DNA from: Xanthobacter aminoxidans
GTDB lineage: Bacteria > Pseudomonadota > Alphaproteobacteria > Rhizobiales > Xanthobacteraceae
Assembly: GCF_023571765.1 (NCBI RefSeq)
Contig: NZ_JAMJXC010000002.1
Location: 62,001-126,000 of the forward strand
DNA length: 64,000 nt
Direction of reading: 5' to 3'
This document shows positions 54,377-62,687 of the stretch, piece after piece (positions within the stretch are counted from its first letter, which is position 1; every line of letters starts with the position of its first letter). The translations under genes and the position numbers were made by a program. Below the pieces are notes generated by a model that worked only from the letters and a program-made list of their open reading frames with translations, was not told the origin of the DNA and did not search any database.

Positions 54377-56685
54377 CCCGGCCCGGCCTTCTCCTCCTCT
54401 TCGCCGGCGCCCTGCTGCTGCCCGGCGCCGCCCGCGCCGAGGACGACGCGGACCCATGGGACGGCCTGCGTGGCGAGACCGCCGCCCCCGCACGCCCCGC
54501 CACGGCCAGACCGGCGCCGACGAAGCCGGCCGCACCCAAGCCGGCCACACCGAAGCCCGCGACGACGACCTCCGGGACCGCGACCCCGGGCACGCCAGCA
54601 GCTGCGGCGGCCAACGCCGACAAGCCGGCGCCAAAGCCTGTCGCGCCCAACACGGTCGCACCGAAGCCGGCACCGACGGCGGCCGCCCCCGCGCCAGCGC
54701 CGCCTGCCGCAGCTGCCGCCCCGCCCAAGCCCAACGCGACGCAGAACGCGGCAGCCCCCTCCGGCACCGTGCCGAGGCCCCCCGCAGCCGAAGCAATGAA
54801 CGCCGCCGCCCCGAAACCCGCTGCGCCGCCGCCGGCGCCCAAGCCCGTGGCATCCCCGGCACCGGCCGCGCGTCTACCGGGCGCAACGTCCCCAGCGCCC
54901 CCGGTTGCGTCGGGAACATCCGTCCCGGCTGCGGCACCCAAGCCCACAGCAGCAACCCAACCGGCGGCGACAAAACCTTCAGTCCCATCGAATCCCGTCG
55001 CGGCAACCAAACCCGCGACGCTTCCCGTGACACCGCCCGCGACGCCACCTCAGCCCGCGCCCAGACGGACGCCCGACACGGCGCCCGGACCGGCCCCACG
55101 TCCCGCCGTGGCGCCGTCCGTGTCCGCATCGGCGGTCTCCGCCTATGCCCCCCTTGGGCCTTTCCCTATGCCGCTGCCGCCCCGCCGTCCCCTGCCGTCC
55201 GAGCCAGCGGTGCCGATGGCACCTGCGCGGGCTCCGGCCGCTGCGCCGGCTCTAGCGCCGCCCCCAGTCGCGGCGGAGGCGGGCGGAATCCCGGCCGGGA
55301 CGACGGCTCTCCCCCTCGCCGAGACGACCGGGGCCGGCACGCCCCCGGCTTCCGAGCCCATGGCGCCCATTCCCGAGCCCGTCCCGACCGCCGCTCCCGC
55401 CGCCCAAGCCGCAGCGGAATTGGCCGATGACGCCCATCCCGCGCCCGCGCCGGATCAGCCGGCTACCCACGCGGACGCATCCGCGCCCCACGCCACGTCC
55501 GCCGAGGCCGCCCCGCCCGCCGGCCGCACCGATATCTATCCCGTCACGCTGGTGCGCCGTCTCCAGCGGTTGCAGGATCTCATCGCCTCCGGCTCCACCG
55601 CCGGCATCGCCCAGCAGCGGGCGATGATCACCGAGATGGACGCAGCCTTCGGCGATGCCGATGCCTCCGTCTGGCAGGACCCGGCCAATGCCCGCGCGCT
55701 GGTGATGTATTTCCTCGGCGGCGGCAATCCGGCGGTGCTGCGCGGCATCATCCAGCGTGAGCCGAAGCCGAACATCGACGAGAAGCTGCTCACCGGCAGC
55801 CTGCTCTATCTGGAGGGCCGGGAGGAACCGGCCCTGCGCCAGCTCGGCGAGATCGACGCCCGCAAGTTGCCCAACGGCATCGGCGGGCAGATCGCCCTCG
55901 CCCAGGCGGCGCTCACCGTGCGTAGCGACCCGGCCAAGGCTTCGCGGCTGCTGGAGGTGGCGCGCCTCCTCATGCCCGGCACGCTGGTGGACGAGGCGGC
56001 CCTGCGCCGGGCCGTGCTGGTGGCGGCGCAGGCCGGCGACCTCGACCAGTTCGAGCGTCTGTCGGGGCAGTATTTCAGCCGCTTTCGCCATTCCGCCTAT
56101 GCCGGCAACTTCCGCCAGCGCTTCGCCGCCGCCTTGAGCCGCATGAACGTGCTGGCGACGCCGGACGGCCTCGCGCGCCTCGACGCCCTGCTCGCGCCCC
56201 TCGACGAGGAAGCCCGGCGCGAGGTGTTCCTGCTGGTGTCGCGCTCGGCCATCGTGGAGGGCAAGACCGCGCTCGCCACCACCGCCGCCGAGCGCGCCAT
56301 GCTGCTGGCACCGGCGGCGAGCCGCGATGCCGAGCGCGCCCGCGTCTATCTGAGCGCCGCGCAGGCGGCGACGCCGGATCGCTACCAGGCGGCAGAGGCG
56401 GCGCTGAAGGCCATCGACCGCGCCCGCCTCGACCCCTCCGACCAGGCGCTGCTGGAGGCCGCGAGCCGCACCGCCGAGCTGATCCGCCGCGCCGATGAGG
56501 CGCCTTCTCCGGCGCCTTCCCCGGCTCCTGCCCCCTCCTCCGCGGCAGCCCCGTCCGCTCCGGAGGTCGTCGCCAGCGCCCAGCCGGTGCGGACGGCGGG
56601 AAACGAGAAGCCCTCGGCCGCACTGGCGAAGGCGCAGGTGAAGCTCGGGGAGATCGATACCCTGCTGAAGGATGCGCCGCGATGA
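54373..56685 (+). CDS. motC: Periplasmic motility protein MotC with long Pro/Ala-rich region
   Basis: A 770-residue secreted protein. The signal peptide ends ARAEDD near residue 24. Residues about 30-385 are extreme in composition (mostly Pro, Ala, Lys, Thr with PKPA-type repeats). The folded part starts at TDIYPVTLVRRLQRLQDLI and is helical, solenoid-like, with MotC-type segments such as NARALVMYFLGGGNPAVLR. MotC in Sinorhizobium binds MotB and keeps the stator open; that protein is near 430 residues, so the insert nearly doubles the length. It overlaps motB and fliK by 4 bp each. Confidence 0.85.
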   Translation: MTRPGLLLLFAGALLLPGAARAEDDADPWDGLRGETAAPARPATARPAPTKPAAPKPATPKPATTTSGTATPGTPAAAAANADKPAPKPVAPNTVAPKPAPTAAAPAPAPPAAAAAPPKPNATQNAAAPSGTVPRPPAAEAMNAAAPKPAAPPPAPKPVASPAPAARLPGATSPAPPVASGTSVPAAAPKPTAATQPAATKPSVPSNPVAATKPATLPVTPPATPPQPAPRRTPDTAPGPAPRPAVAPSVSASAVSAYAPLGPFPMPLPPRRPLPSEPAVPMAPARAPAAAPALAPPPVAAEAGGIPAGTTALPLAETTGAGTPPASEPMAPIPEPVPTAAPAAQAAAELADDAHPAPAPDQPATHADASAPHATSAEAAPPAGRTDIYPVTLVRRLQRLQDLIASGSTAGIAQQRAMITEMDAAFGDADASVWQDPANARALVMYFLGGGNPAVLRGIIQREPKPNIDEKLLTGSLLYLEGREEPALRQLGEIDARKLPNGIGGQIALAQAALTVRSDPAKASRLLEVARLLMPGTLVDEAALRRAVLVAAQAGDLDQFERLSGQYFSRFRHSAYAGNFRQRFAAALSRMNVLATPDGLARLDALLAPLDEEARREVFLLVSRSAIVEGKTALATTAAERAMLLAPAASRDAERARVYLSAAQAATPDRYQAAEAALKAIDRARLDPSDQALLEAASRTAELIRRADEAPSPAPSPAPAPSSAAAPSAPEVVASAQPVRTAGNEKPSAALAKAQVKLGEIDTLLKDAPR

Positions 56686-58121
56686 GGACCGCCGACCTCG
56701 CCTTGGCGGCCTTCGCCCTGAACCCCGATACCGCCGCCGGCCGCGAGCCCCTGCCGCAGGACGGCCCGCCCTTCGGCGACCTGCTTAGCCTGATGGAGGA
56801 TGCCCGCCCGGCGCCCCGCCGCGAGGGGGAGGCGCTCCGCGACGATGCAACGGAGCCGCTCCCCGCCGAGCCCCTGCCCCGCCTCCCGGCGGCGAGCCTC
56901 GACCGGCTGCTAGCGCGCTGCGAACGCCCCGCCCCGGAGCGCGGCGGGATCGACACCGCCCCCGCTCCGCGCGCCGCGCTGGTCCTGCCGCCGCAGGACA
57001 CACGCCCCATCGACGCCGCCGAGACCGAGGCCGAGCCGCCCACCGACACGCCCGCGCCCGACACACCTCTCCAGCCGGCCGCCATGCCGCTCGTCGCGAT
57101 ATCGCCCGCGCCAGTCATGGACGCGAGGCACACGCCGGCGGCGGACGTCGCGCCCCGCGCTCAGACGATGCCGGCGCCCGTTCCACTGGCGGCGCCGGCG
57201 GGGTCGGCGGACGCTCCGCCGCCGATGCAACTCGTGGTGCTGCGGCAGGAAACGCATTTCGCGCCGGTGCGCACCTTCACCCAGCCCGCAGCGGCGCCCC
57301 TGCCCGTGGCGCGGGCCGACACGCAACGCGCAGCGTCCACGCGCGAAGCGACAGGCGCGCCGGCAGCGGACGCCCCTTCCCCGGACCTCGACCCACAGGA
57401 AAACCGGATGCCGGTCCGGCCGCTCCCCCCGCGCGCCGCGCCCGACGAGACCCAGGGCGACCCGCCCCAACTCCGTCGCCTCGCCCCGGACCCGAGCCAG
57501 GCGCCCGCCCGGCCCACCGTGCCCGTGGCGGAACCGCCGAAGCTCCAGCCCGCCCTCAAGCCGGAGGCATCCCCCGCGCTGCCCTTCGCCAGCCTTGCGC
57601 AGGTCGGCCGCGCCATCGCGGCGGAGGTGGCGCAGATCGATCCCGCCGCGGCGGGCGCCCCGGCCGGGGGCGCGATCGAGGTCCCGGAGAGCGGTGCCCC
57701 GACCGGCCCGGTGCGCGTGCTCGACATCGCGCTTTCACCGGAAACGCTGGGGCGGGTGGTGGTGCACATGCGCCTCACCCCGCACGGCCTCACCGTGCGC
57801 CTCAAGGCGGACAACCCGGCCACCGCCGAACTGCTCGCGGCCGACAAGGACCATCTCTCCGCCCTCCTCGGCTCGGCCGGGCTCACCGACGTGGAGCTGG
57901 ACGTCGGCGGCCCCGTCCTGTCGCAACTCGATGCGCCGGTGCGCAGCCTTGCCGCGATGGAGAACCTGCCTCCGCAGGAGAGCGCGGACGAGGGGCAAGG
58001 CGGCGGGCGCGGCAGCACCGACCCCGGCCGGCAGGGTCGCAACGGCCGGCAGGACAGGACATTTCCCGATGACGACGCTGCGCCTTCTTTTGCTGACGAG
58101 CCTCGCGCTGGCGCCGGTTGA
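56682..58121 (+). CDS. fliK: Flagellar hook-length control protein FliK
   Basis: A 479-residue protein. The first 330 residues are Pro/Ala-rich and disordered, as expected for the ruler part of FliK. The conserved C-terminal domain (about 345-425) has LDIALSPETLGRVVVHMRL, GLTVRLKADNPATAELL and LSALLGSAGL. It measures hook length and switches FlhB export specificity. It overlaps motC by 4 bp and the next gene by 53 bp. Confidence 0.9.
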   Translation: MRTADLALAAFALNPDTAAGREPLPQDGPPFGDLLSLMEDARPAPRREGEALRDDATEPLPAEPLPRLPAASLDRLLARCERPAPERGGIDTAPAPRAALVLPPQDTRPIDAAETEAEPPTDTPAPDTPLQPAAMPLVAISPAPVMDARHTPAADVAPRAQTMPAPVPLAAPAGSADAPPPMQLVVLRQETHFAPVRTFTQPAAAPLPVARADTQRAASTREATGAPAADAPSPDLDPQENRMPVRPLPPRAAPDETQGDPPQLRRLAPDPSQAPARPTVPVAEPPKLQPALKPEASPALPFASLAQVGRAIAAEVAQIDPAAAGAPAGGAIEVPESGAPTGPVRVLDIALSPETLGRVVVHMRLTPHGLTVRLKADNPATAELLAADKDHLSALLGSAGLTDVELDVGGPVLSQLDAPVRSLAAMENLPPQESADEGQGGGRGSTDPGRQGRNGRQDRTFPDDDAAPSFADEPRAGAG

Positions 58122-58890
58122 GGCGCGCTGCGGCGACGCATCCGCCGCGTTCGGCCCCCCCGTCGCCGGCGAGACGGAGGATGTGGCGGCCGAACCTCAG
58201 CTTCCGATTTCCGCTCCCCCTGCCCCCACACGGCCCATCTGGGGGGAGCGACGCCCGTCTGAGCCGCGGCAAACCGTGCCCCAGAAGGTGGAGCCGGCGA
58301 CGCCCGTCTCCGGCCAGGCGGTGGCTTCACCCCCGAAGAAGGACGCCGGCCGAAAGCCTGTCCCACACGGCATCTGCGAGCGCGAGCTGGCGCGGGCGGC
58401 GGCGAAGTATCAGATTCCGTTGCAGATCCTTTACGCCGTCGCGCTCACCGAGAGCGGCACCGGCAGCGGCCTCCAGCCGCTGATGCTGCACATCGAGGGC
58501 AAGGACCATCTGCCCGCTTCGCTGCCCGAGGCCCTCGCCATGTTCCGTGCCGCCAACGATCGCGGCGTGAAGCTCATCGACATCGGCTGCATGCAGGTGA
58601 ACTGGTACTGGCACCGGGAGGAGTTCCGGACGCTGGAGGAGATTTTCGATCCGCGTCTCAACGTGGAACAGGGCGCGCGCTTCCTGAAGGAGCTGCGCCA
58701 GCGGCACGGCAGCTGGACCATGGCGGTCGCCCGCTACAATGCCGGGCCGAAGAACACCGCAGGGCAGCATCGTTATGCCTGCAAGGTGATGAAGAATCTC
58801 GTGGCCGCCGGGGTGGGGGAATGGACCGCCACCTCCGAGGCCTTCTGCGCCGCGCCGCCCGTGCCGCCGGAGGCTGCGCGCGCGGAGTGA
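58069..58890 (+). CDS. Periplasmic lytic transglycosylase (SLT domain)
   Basis: A 273-residue protein with a signal peptide (residues 1-21), a Pro-rich linker (about 30-95) and an SLT goose-lysozyme-like domain (about 100-250). The catalytic glutamate is E128 in VALTESGTGSG; GCMQVNWYWH and AVARYNAGPKN are the other conserved motifs. It cleaves peptidoglycan without water. It overlaps fliK by 53 bp in another frame. Because the CheL/FlgJ protein here lacks a muramidase domain, this enzyme probably opens the wall for the rod; that is an inference. Confidence 0.88.
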   Translation: MTTLRLLLLTSLALAPVEARCGDASAAFGPPVAGETEDVAAEPQLPISAPPAPTRPIWGERRPSEPRQTVPQKVEPATPVSGQAVASPPKKDAGRKPVPHGICERELARAAAKYQIPLQILYAVALTESGTGSGLQPLMLHIEGKDHLPASLPEALAMFRAANDRGVKLIDIGCMQVNWYWHREEFRTLEEIFDPRLNVEQGARFLKELRQRHGSWTMAVARYNAGPKNTAGQHRYACKVMKNLVAAGVGEWTATSEAFCAAPPVPPEAARAE

Positions 58891-58944
58891 GGTCTGGCCG
58901 GGAGCAGGCGGGATGCGGACCGCACCCCGACTGCTCCACGCCCC

Positions 58945-59643
58945 TCAGGCGAACAGGCTGTCGATGTCGTCCTGAGAGACCACACCCACGTCGTGAGCCA
59001 GCGCCGGCCCGTTGAGGAGGGCCTCGTCGCCCTCACGGGGGATGATGCGGGCGCCCTGGGCCACGAGATCGGCCCCGCCCCAGATGTCGGTCATGCGCGC
59101 CACCCGTTCCTCGATGAACAGCAGGAGCTTCACCACCTTGCGGATGCGCTGGCCGGTGATGTCCTGGAAATTGCAGGCCTCGAAGATCTTGGTCGTCTCG
59201 TTCTGCATTTCGGTGGCGAGGTCCGCCGCATCGCCGGTGAGCAGGGCGTGCATCTGGATCATCAAGGCATCGACCCGCTCGGCGGAGGTGAGGATGGCTT
59301 CGGTCGCCTCCTCCGTGTCGGTGACGACCGCCTCCAGCTCGCTGGTGGCGCGCAGCAGCTTCTCGCCCCGCGCGCCTTCGGCGTGCAGGCTCGCGATCTC
59401 GTGCTTGGTGTGCTGGATGGCGTCCTGGATGGTCTCGATGCCGGCCCACAGCACGTTGCGGTCGCGCTCGCGATCGACAGCGGGATCGCGCGTCTTGAAG
59501 CGCGCGATCTCCTCGCGCACCTCGGCGAGCTCGCCGAAAATGCGACGCAGATGGTCGTCGAGGCCATCCATCGCGAAGAGGTCGACGGCGGCGCCGGCGG
59601 AACTCGGGGTCTCAATCCTGAAGGGTCGCCGGGCAGCCGACAT
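58945..59643 (-). CDS. cheZ: Chemotaxis protein phosphatase CheZ
   Basis: A 232-residue helical protein of the alphaproteobacterial CheZ family. The long helical hairpin (about 25-190) contains the active-site motif ACNFQDITGQRIRKVV, where the glutamine attacks CheY-phosphate. After a flexible region, the C-terminus ends SQDDIDSLFA, like the CheY-binding tail of enteric CheZ. GGAGG six bases before the ATG at 59643 decides the start. It is divergent from cheY (59827). In Azorhizobium, cheZ and cheY1 are likewise outside the main che cluster. Confidence 0.88.
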   Translation of the reverse strand: MSAARRPFRIETPSSAGAAVDLFAMDGLDDHLRRIFGELAEVREEIARFKTRDPAVDRERDRNVLWAGIETIQDAIQHTKHEIASLHAEGARGEKLLRATSELEAVVTDTEEATEAILTSAERVDALMIQMHALLTGDAADLATEMQNETTKIFEACNFQDITGQRIRKVVKLLLFIEERVARMTDIWGGADLVAQGARIIPREGDEALLNGPALAHDVGVVSQDDIDSLFA

Positions 59644-59726
59644 TAGGGCCTCCTGAAACACGCTATGCTTTCCACTCTCCTATAAATCGTCCCAGATGAT
59701 TGAGGAAGATGACCCCAATTCTTGGT

Positions 59727-59742
59727 GCAAGCCTCACACAAG
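59727..59742 (+). promoter_or_regulatory. Candidate FtcR box in the cheZ-cheY divergent region
   Basis: GCAAGCCTCACACAAG is a 16 of 16 match to the motif, oriented toward cheY and 84 bp from its start. It lies 83 bp from the cheZ start and may also act on it. Confidence 0.65.
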
Positions 59743-59826
59743 CCCGGGACATCAGAACATCATTCGTCGTTGCGCTCGCCAAACATGGATGGAGCGTGTT
59801 CATCGTCCCCGTTTCTGGAGTGTGTC

Positions 59827-60234
59827 ATGGGGGTTGATCTTGGGATGCCCGTCCTTGTGGTGGACGACTACAAGACCATGGTGCGCATCATCCGAAACCT
59901 TCTGAAGCAGATCGGCTTCGAGGATGTGGACGAGGCCTCCGATGGCACCGAGGCGCTGGCCAAGCTGAAGGAACGCAGCTACGGCCTCGTCATATCGGAC
60001 TGGAACATGGAGCCTATGACCGGCTACGAGCTTCTGAAGCAGGTGCGCGCCGACGGCGCCCTCGGCCAGATCCCGTTCATCATGGTGACCGCGGAAGCCA
60101 AATCCGAGAACGTGATCGCCGCCAAGAAGGCCGGCGTCAGCAACTACATCGTCAAGCCATTCAACGCCCAGACGCTGAAGGGCAAGATCGACGCGGTGTT
60201 CGAGAACCTTGGGGCCGAGGTGGCGGTCGACTGA
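59827..60234 (+). CDS. cheY: Chemotaxis response regulator CheY (cheZ-linked copy)
   Basis: A 135-residue receiver with D13-D14, phospho-acceptor D58 in ISDWNMEPMTGYELL, T88 in MVTAEAK, the adjacent aromatic Y107 and K110 in IVKPF. The WNME motif is that of enteric motor-binding CheY, so this copy is the better candidate for the motor-acting CheY. GGAG lies upstream of the ATG at 59827. It is monocistronic; its partner phosphatase cheZ is divergent. Confidence 0.95.
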   Translation: MGVDLGMPVLVVDDYKTMVRIIRNLLKQIGFEDVDEASDGTEALAKLKERSYGLVISDWNMEPMTGYELLKQVRADGALGQIPFIMVTAEAKSENVIAAKKAGVSNYIVKPFNAQTLKGKIDAVFENLGAEVAVD

Positions 60235-60435
60235 GCCTTTTAGGCTCCCGATCCGGTCCGCCGGCCGCGCCGCGACGACAATGGTCGCGGCCGGGATGGC
60301 CCCGGAGGTCGTTCACCACCGCGAAGGGATCGTCGACGACCACCAGGAGGGCCGACGGGCCTGAAGCGCGCTCCTTGCGGCAGACTGCGCGCGCCATGCA
60401 ATCCGGTCCATGAGACCCGCCGGCGACCTGTCCTG
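60235..60435. other. Convergent spacer after cheY with hairpins
   Basis: No gene is supported. A weak GAGCC/GGCTC hairpin sits at the cheY stop. GCCGCGAC/GTCGCGGC (60269-60291) pair around 7 bases. GACCTGTC/GACAGGTC (60425-60448) pair around the stop codon of the first CVNH gene. None has a clear T-tract. Confidence 0.4.
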
Positions 60436-61566
60436 CTACCGACAGGTCAGCCGGCCATTGTCGTTGGCGATGTCGCGGCCGGGGCTGCACCAGGAAACGG
60501 CGGTGGTGGCTTCGGACCAGCGGCCGTTGCGGTCCTGGCAGGAGGCCTTCAGCCATCCGGCCACCACGCGGATCTCGCGGCAGCTGGCCATGTATGAGCC
60601 CGGCGGGGGACGGTCGCTGAAGCCGGACGAGCCGCCGCGCGAGCAGCGCAGGTCGCTGTTGTCGTTGTAGATGTCTGCCCCCTGCAGGCATTGCGAGAGC
60701 TGGAGCGGCACCGAGGTGCGCCACGTGCCGCCACGGTCCTGGCACATGGCGCGCAGGAAGCCGCCGCTCACCGTCACGTCCCGGCAGGTGGAGCGATAGG
60801 AGCCGTAGGGCGCGGGCGTGGTGTTCCAGCCCGATCCGGACGACGCGGAGGACGCGGAGGAGGCGCAGCGCAGGATGCCGTCGTCATTCACCACCTCGCG
60901 ATTGCTGCACCAGGAGAGATAAAGCGAGGACGAGAGCCACGCGCCACGGCGGCTGAGGCAATTGCCGCGCAGGGTGCCGGAATCGAGCGAGATGTCCCGG
61001 CAGGTCTCCTGATAGGAGCCCGGCGGGGGATAGTCGCCCGCATGCTGGGAGGTGAAGGAGCGGCAGGCGAGCCGGCCTTCCACATTGGCGATATCGGCGC
61101 CCAGCGGGCAGCCGGTGAGGGAGAGGCCGGCCTCGCGCCAGTTGCCCCAGCCATCGCGGCAGGTGGCGGAGAGCCAGCTGCCTTCGAGCCGCAGGTCGCG
61201 GCAAGAAGAGGTGTAGGTGCCGGCCGGCGGGCGCTGGACCACGGGCGGCGGGGCCGGCGGCTGGGGCCGGGGCGGCGGCGCCGGGGCCAGCGTGCCGTAG
61301 AGCGATCCCGGCGCGGGCGTGTCCTTGCAGATGAGCTGGCCGTTGCGGTTGGCGATGTCGCCATCGCAGGAGGGGAAGTCGTCGAGGCGCGCCACCACCC
61401 ATTCCCCCGCGCGGGTGGCGCAGAAGGCGGCGAGATCGCGCCCCCAGCGCACCTGCACCTGCCGGCAGCTCTCGAGATAGCTGCCGACCGGAATGTCGCC
61501 CGCCGCCGCGGCCGGCGTGGCGGACAGGCACAGCAGCGCTGCCGCCCAAACCCGGAAGTTCATCAT
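60436..61566 (-). CDS. Secreted protein with five cyanovirin-N-like (CVNH) repeats
   Basis: A 376-residue secreted protein. The signal peptide ends at about residue 22 (ATPAAAAG). Five repeats of about 53 residues follow (28-80, 115-168, 182-234, 255-308, 321-375). Each has the pattern GSYxxSCRxI, LxAxC, a GxW turn, a third Cys, DIxNxxGxLxC, so four cysteines per repeat. This is the CVNH half-domain pattern (cyanovirin-N has two such halves and binds mannose-rich glycans); here one extra Cys pair is present. Pro-rich and Ser-rich linkers separate repeats. It is the last of three tandem paralogs on this strand. Sugar binding is inferred. Confidence 0.85.
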   Translation of the reverse strand: MMNFRVWAAALLCLSATPAAAAGDIPVGSYLESCRQVQVRWGRDLAAFCATRAGEWVVARLDDFPSCDGDIANRNGQLICKDTPAPGSLYGTLAPAPPPRPQPPAPPPVVQRPPAGTYTSSCRDLRLEGSWLSATCRDGWGNWREAGLSLTGCPLGADIANVEGRLACRSFTSQHAGDYPPPGSYQETCRDISLDSGTLRGNCLSRRGAWLSSSLYLSWCSNREVVNDDGILRCASSASSASSGSGWNTTPAPYGSYRSTCRDVTVSGGFLRAMCQDRGGTWRTSVPLQLSQCLQGADIYNDNSDLRCSRGGSSGFSDRPPPGSYMASCREIRVVAGWLKASCQDRNGRWSEATTAVSWCSPGRDIANDNGRLTCR

Positions 61567-61637
61567 GCGGCATCCTTCGCACGAGGATTGAGGATGAGGC
61601 GCGGCCCCGTGGGCGGCACCGAATTACCGCATCGAAC

Positions 61638-62609
61638 CTAACGGCATGTCAGGCGCCCGTCCACATTGGCAATGTCGTGGGAGCCGCCCGAGCACCAGCT
61701 GGCGAAGGTGCTGCTGTCTTTCCACGTGCCCGATGTACTCTTGCACGAGGCCTTCAGCCAACCGGCGGACATGCTGATATTGCGGCAGGTGGCGCGGTAG
61801 GAGCCGGAGGGCAAGGCACTGCCACCACCACTGCCGCCACCGCTGCCGCCGTTTCCACCCCAGCTTCCGCCGCCCCATTTGTGGTCATCCGGCACGGGCG
61901 AGCCTTCCGGCCGGCAGGTGAGGCTGCCGCCCTCATTGCGGATGTCGCGACCGTGGCCGCACCAGGATGTGGCGAGCGTGGTGGGCACCCAGCTGCCGAA
62001 GCTGTTGCGGCAGGTGGCCCGGATGAGCCCGGCGGAATAGCTGATGTCGCGGCAGGACGCGCGGTAGGAGCCCGCCGGGGGCCGATCGCCGCTGAAGCCG
62101 GAGCCGCCGCAGGAGAGCCGTCCGTCCTCATAGACGATGCCCTTGCCGGGAATGCAGCCGGCCGGCATCAGGCTCGCATCCCGCCAGCCGCCCCAGTCGT
62201 CCCGGCAGGAGGCGCGCAGCCACGGGCCATCCATGCGGATGTTGCGGCAGGAGGCCTTATAGGGGCCTGCGGGCACTTGCTGGAACGACGGCGTGGGCGA
62301 GGGGGCGATGCCGCCGGGGCCGAGGATGCCCCCGCCGCCGCCGGCCGCGCAGGTCAGCCGCCCGTCCACATTGGCGATATCGCCGCGGCAGGCGGGGAAA
62401 TTGTCGAGGCGGGTCACCACATCCCGGCCGGCTCGGTTCGGGCAGAAGGCCGCGAGGTCGTGCCCGAACCGCACCTGAACCTGCCGGCAGCTGCTGAGAT
62501 AGCTGCCCGGAGGCACCGACTGCGCCGCGGCGGGCGAGAGGCCCGCCGCCAGCATCCATCCCAGCACCGCCAGCGCCCCGCTCAGCAGCCTGTCACGCGC
62601 CCCCGCCAT
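61638..62609 (-). CDS. Secreted protein with four cyanovirin-N-like (CVNH) repeats
   Basis: A 323-residue paralog. Signal peptide to about residue 30 (SPAAAQS). Repeats lie at 33-87, 113-167, 177-232 and 266-322, each with four cysteines. A Gly/Ser-rich flexible linker (about 246-264) precedes the last repeat. Repeat 1 is most like repeat 1 of its two neighbours (SCRQVQVRFGHDLAAFC), while the inner repeats resemble each other (SYRASCRDIS), which points to gene duplication followed by internal repeat gain or loss. It lies 71 bp upstream of the five-repeat gene. Confidence 0.85.
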   Translation of the reverse strand: MAGARDRLLSGALAVLGWMLAAGLSPAAAQSVPPGSYLSSCRQVQVRFGHDLAAFCPNRAGRDVVTRLDNFPACRGDIANVDGRLTCAAGGGGGILGPGGIAPSPTPSFQQVPAGPYKASCRNIRMDGPWLRASCRDDWGGWRDASLMPAGCIPGKGIVYEDGRLSCGGSGFSGDRPPAGSYRASCRDISYSAGLIRATCRNSFGSWVPTTLATSWCGHGRDIRNEGGSLTCRPEGSPVPDDHKWGGGSWGGNGGSGGGSGGGSALPSGSYRATCRNISMSAGWLKASCKSTSGTWKDSSTFASWCSGGSHDIANVDGRLTCR

Positions 62610-62687
62610 GGCATCACTCCCCGACCGAATCGATCGGGGCGATGATACCAGTGACGCAGGGTTGGCTCACCTAGCGGTACACGAACG

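Noticed and set aside
60269-60291. Rho-independent terminator after cheY
   Set aside because: The stem is only 8 bp and no T-tract follows, so I list it as a hairpin only.
60161-60745. A minus-strand frame with a VVVDD run resembling a response regulator
   Set aside because: The run is a chance translation in the spacer; the frame overlaps cheY and a CVNH gene and has no receiver motifs beyond it.
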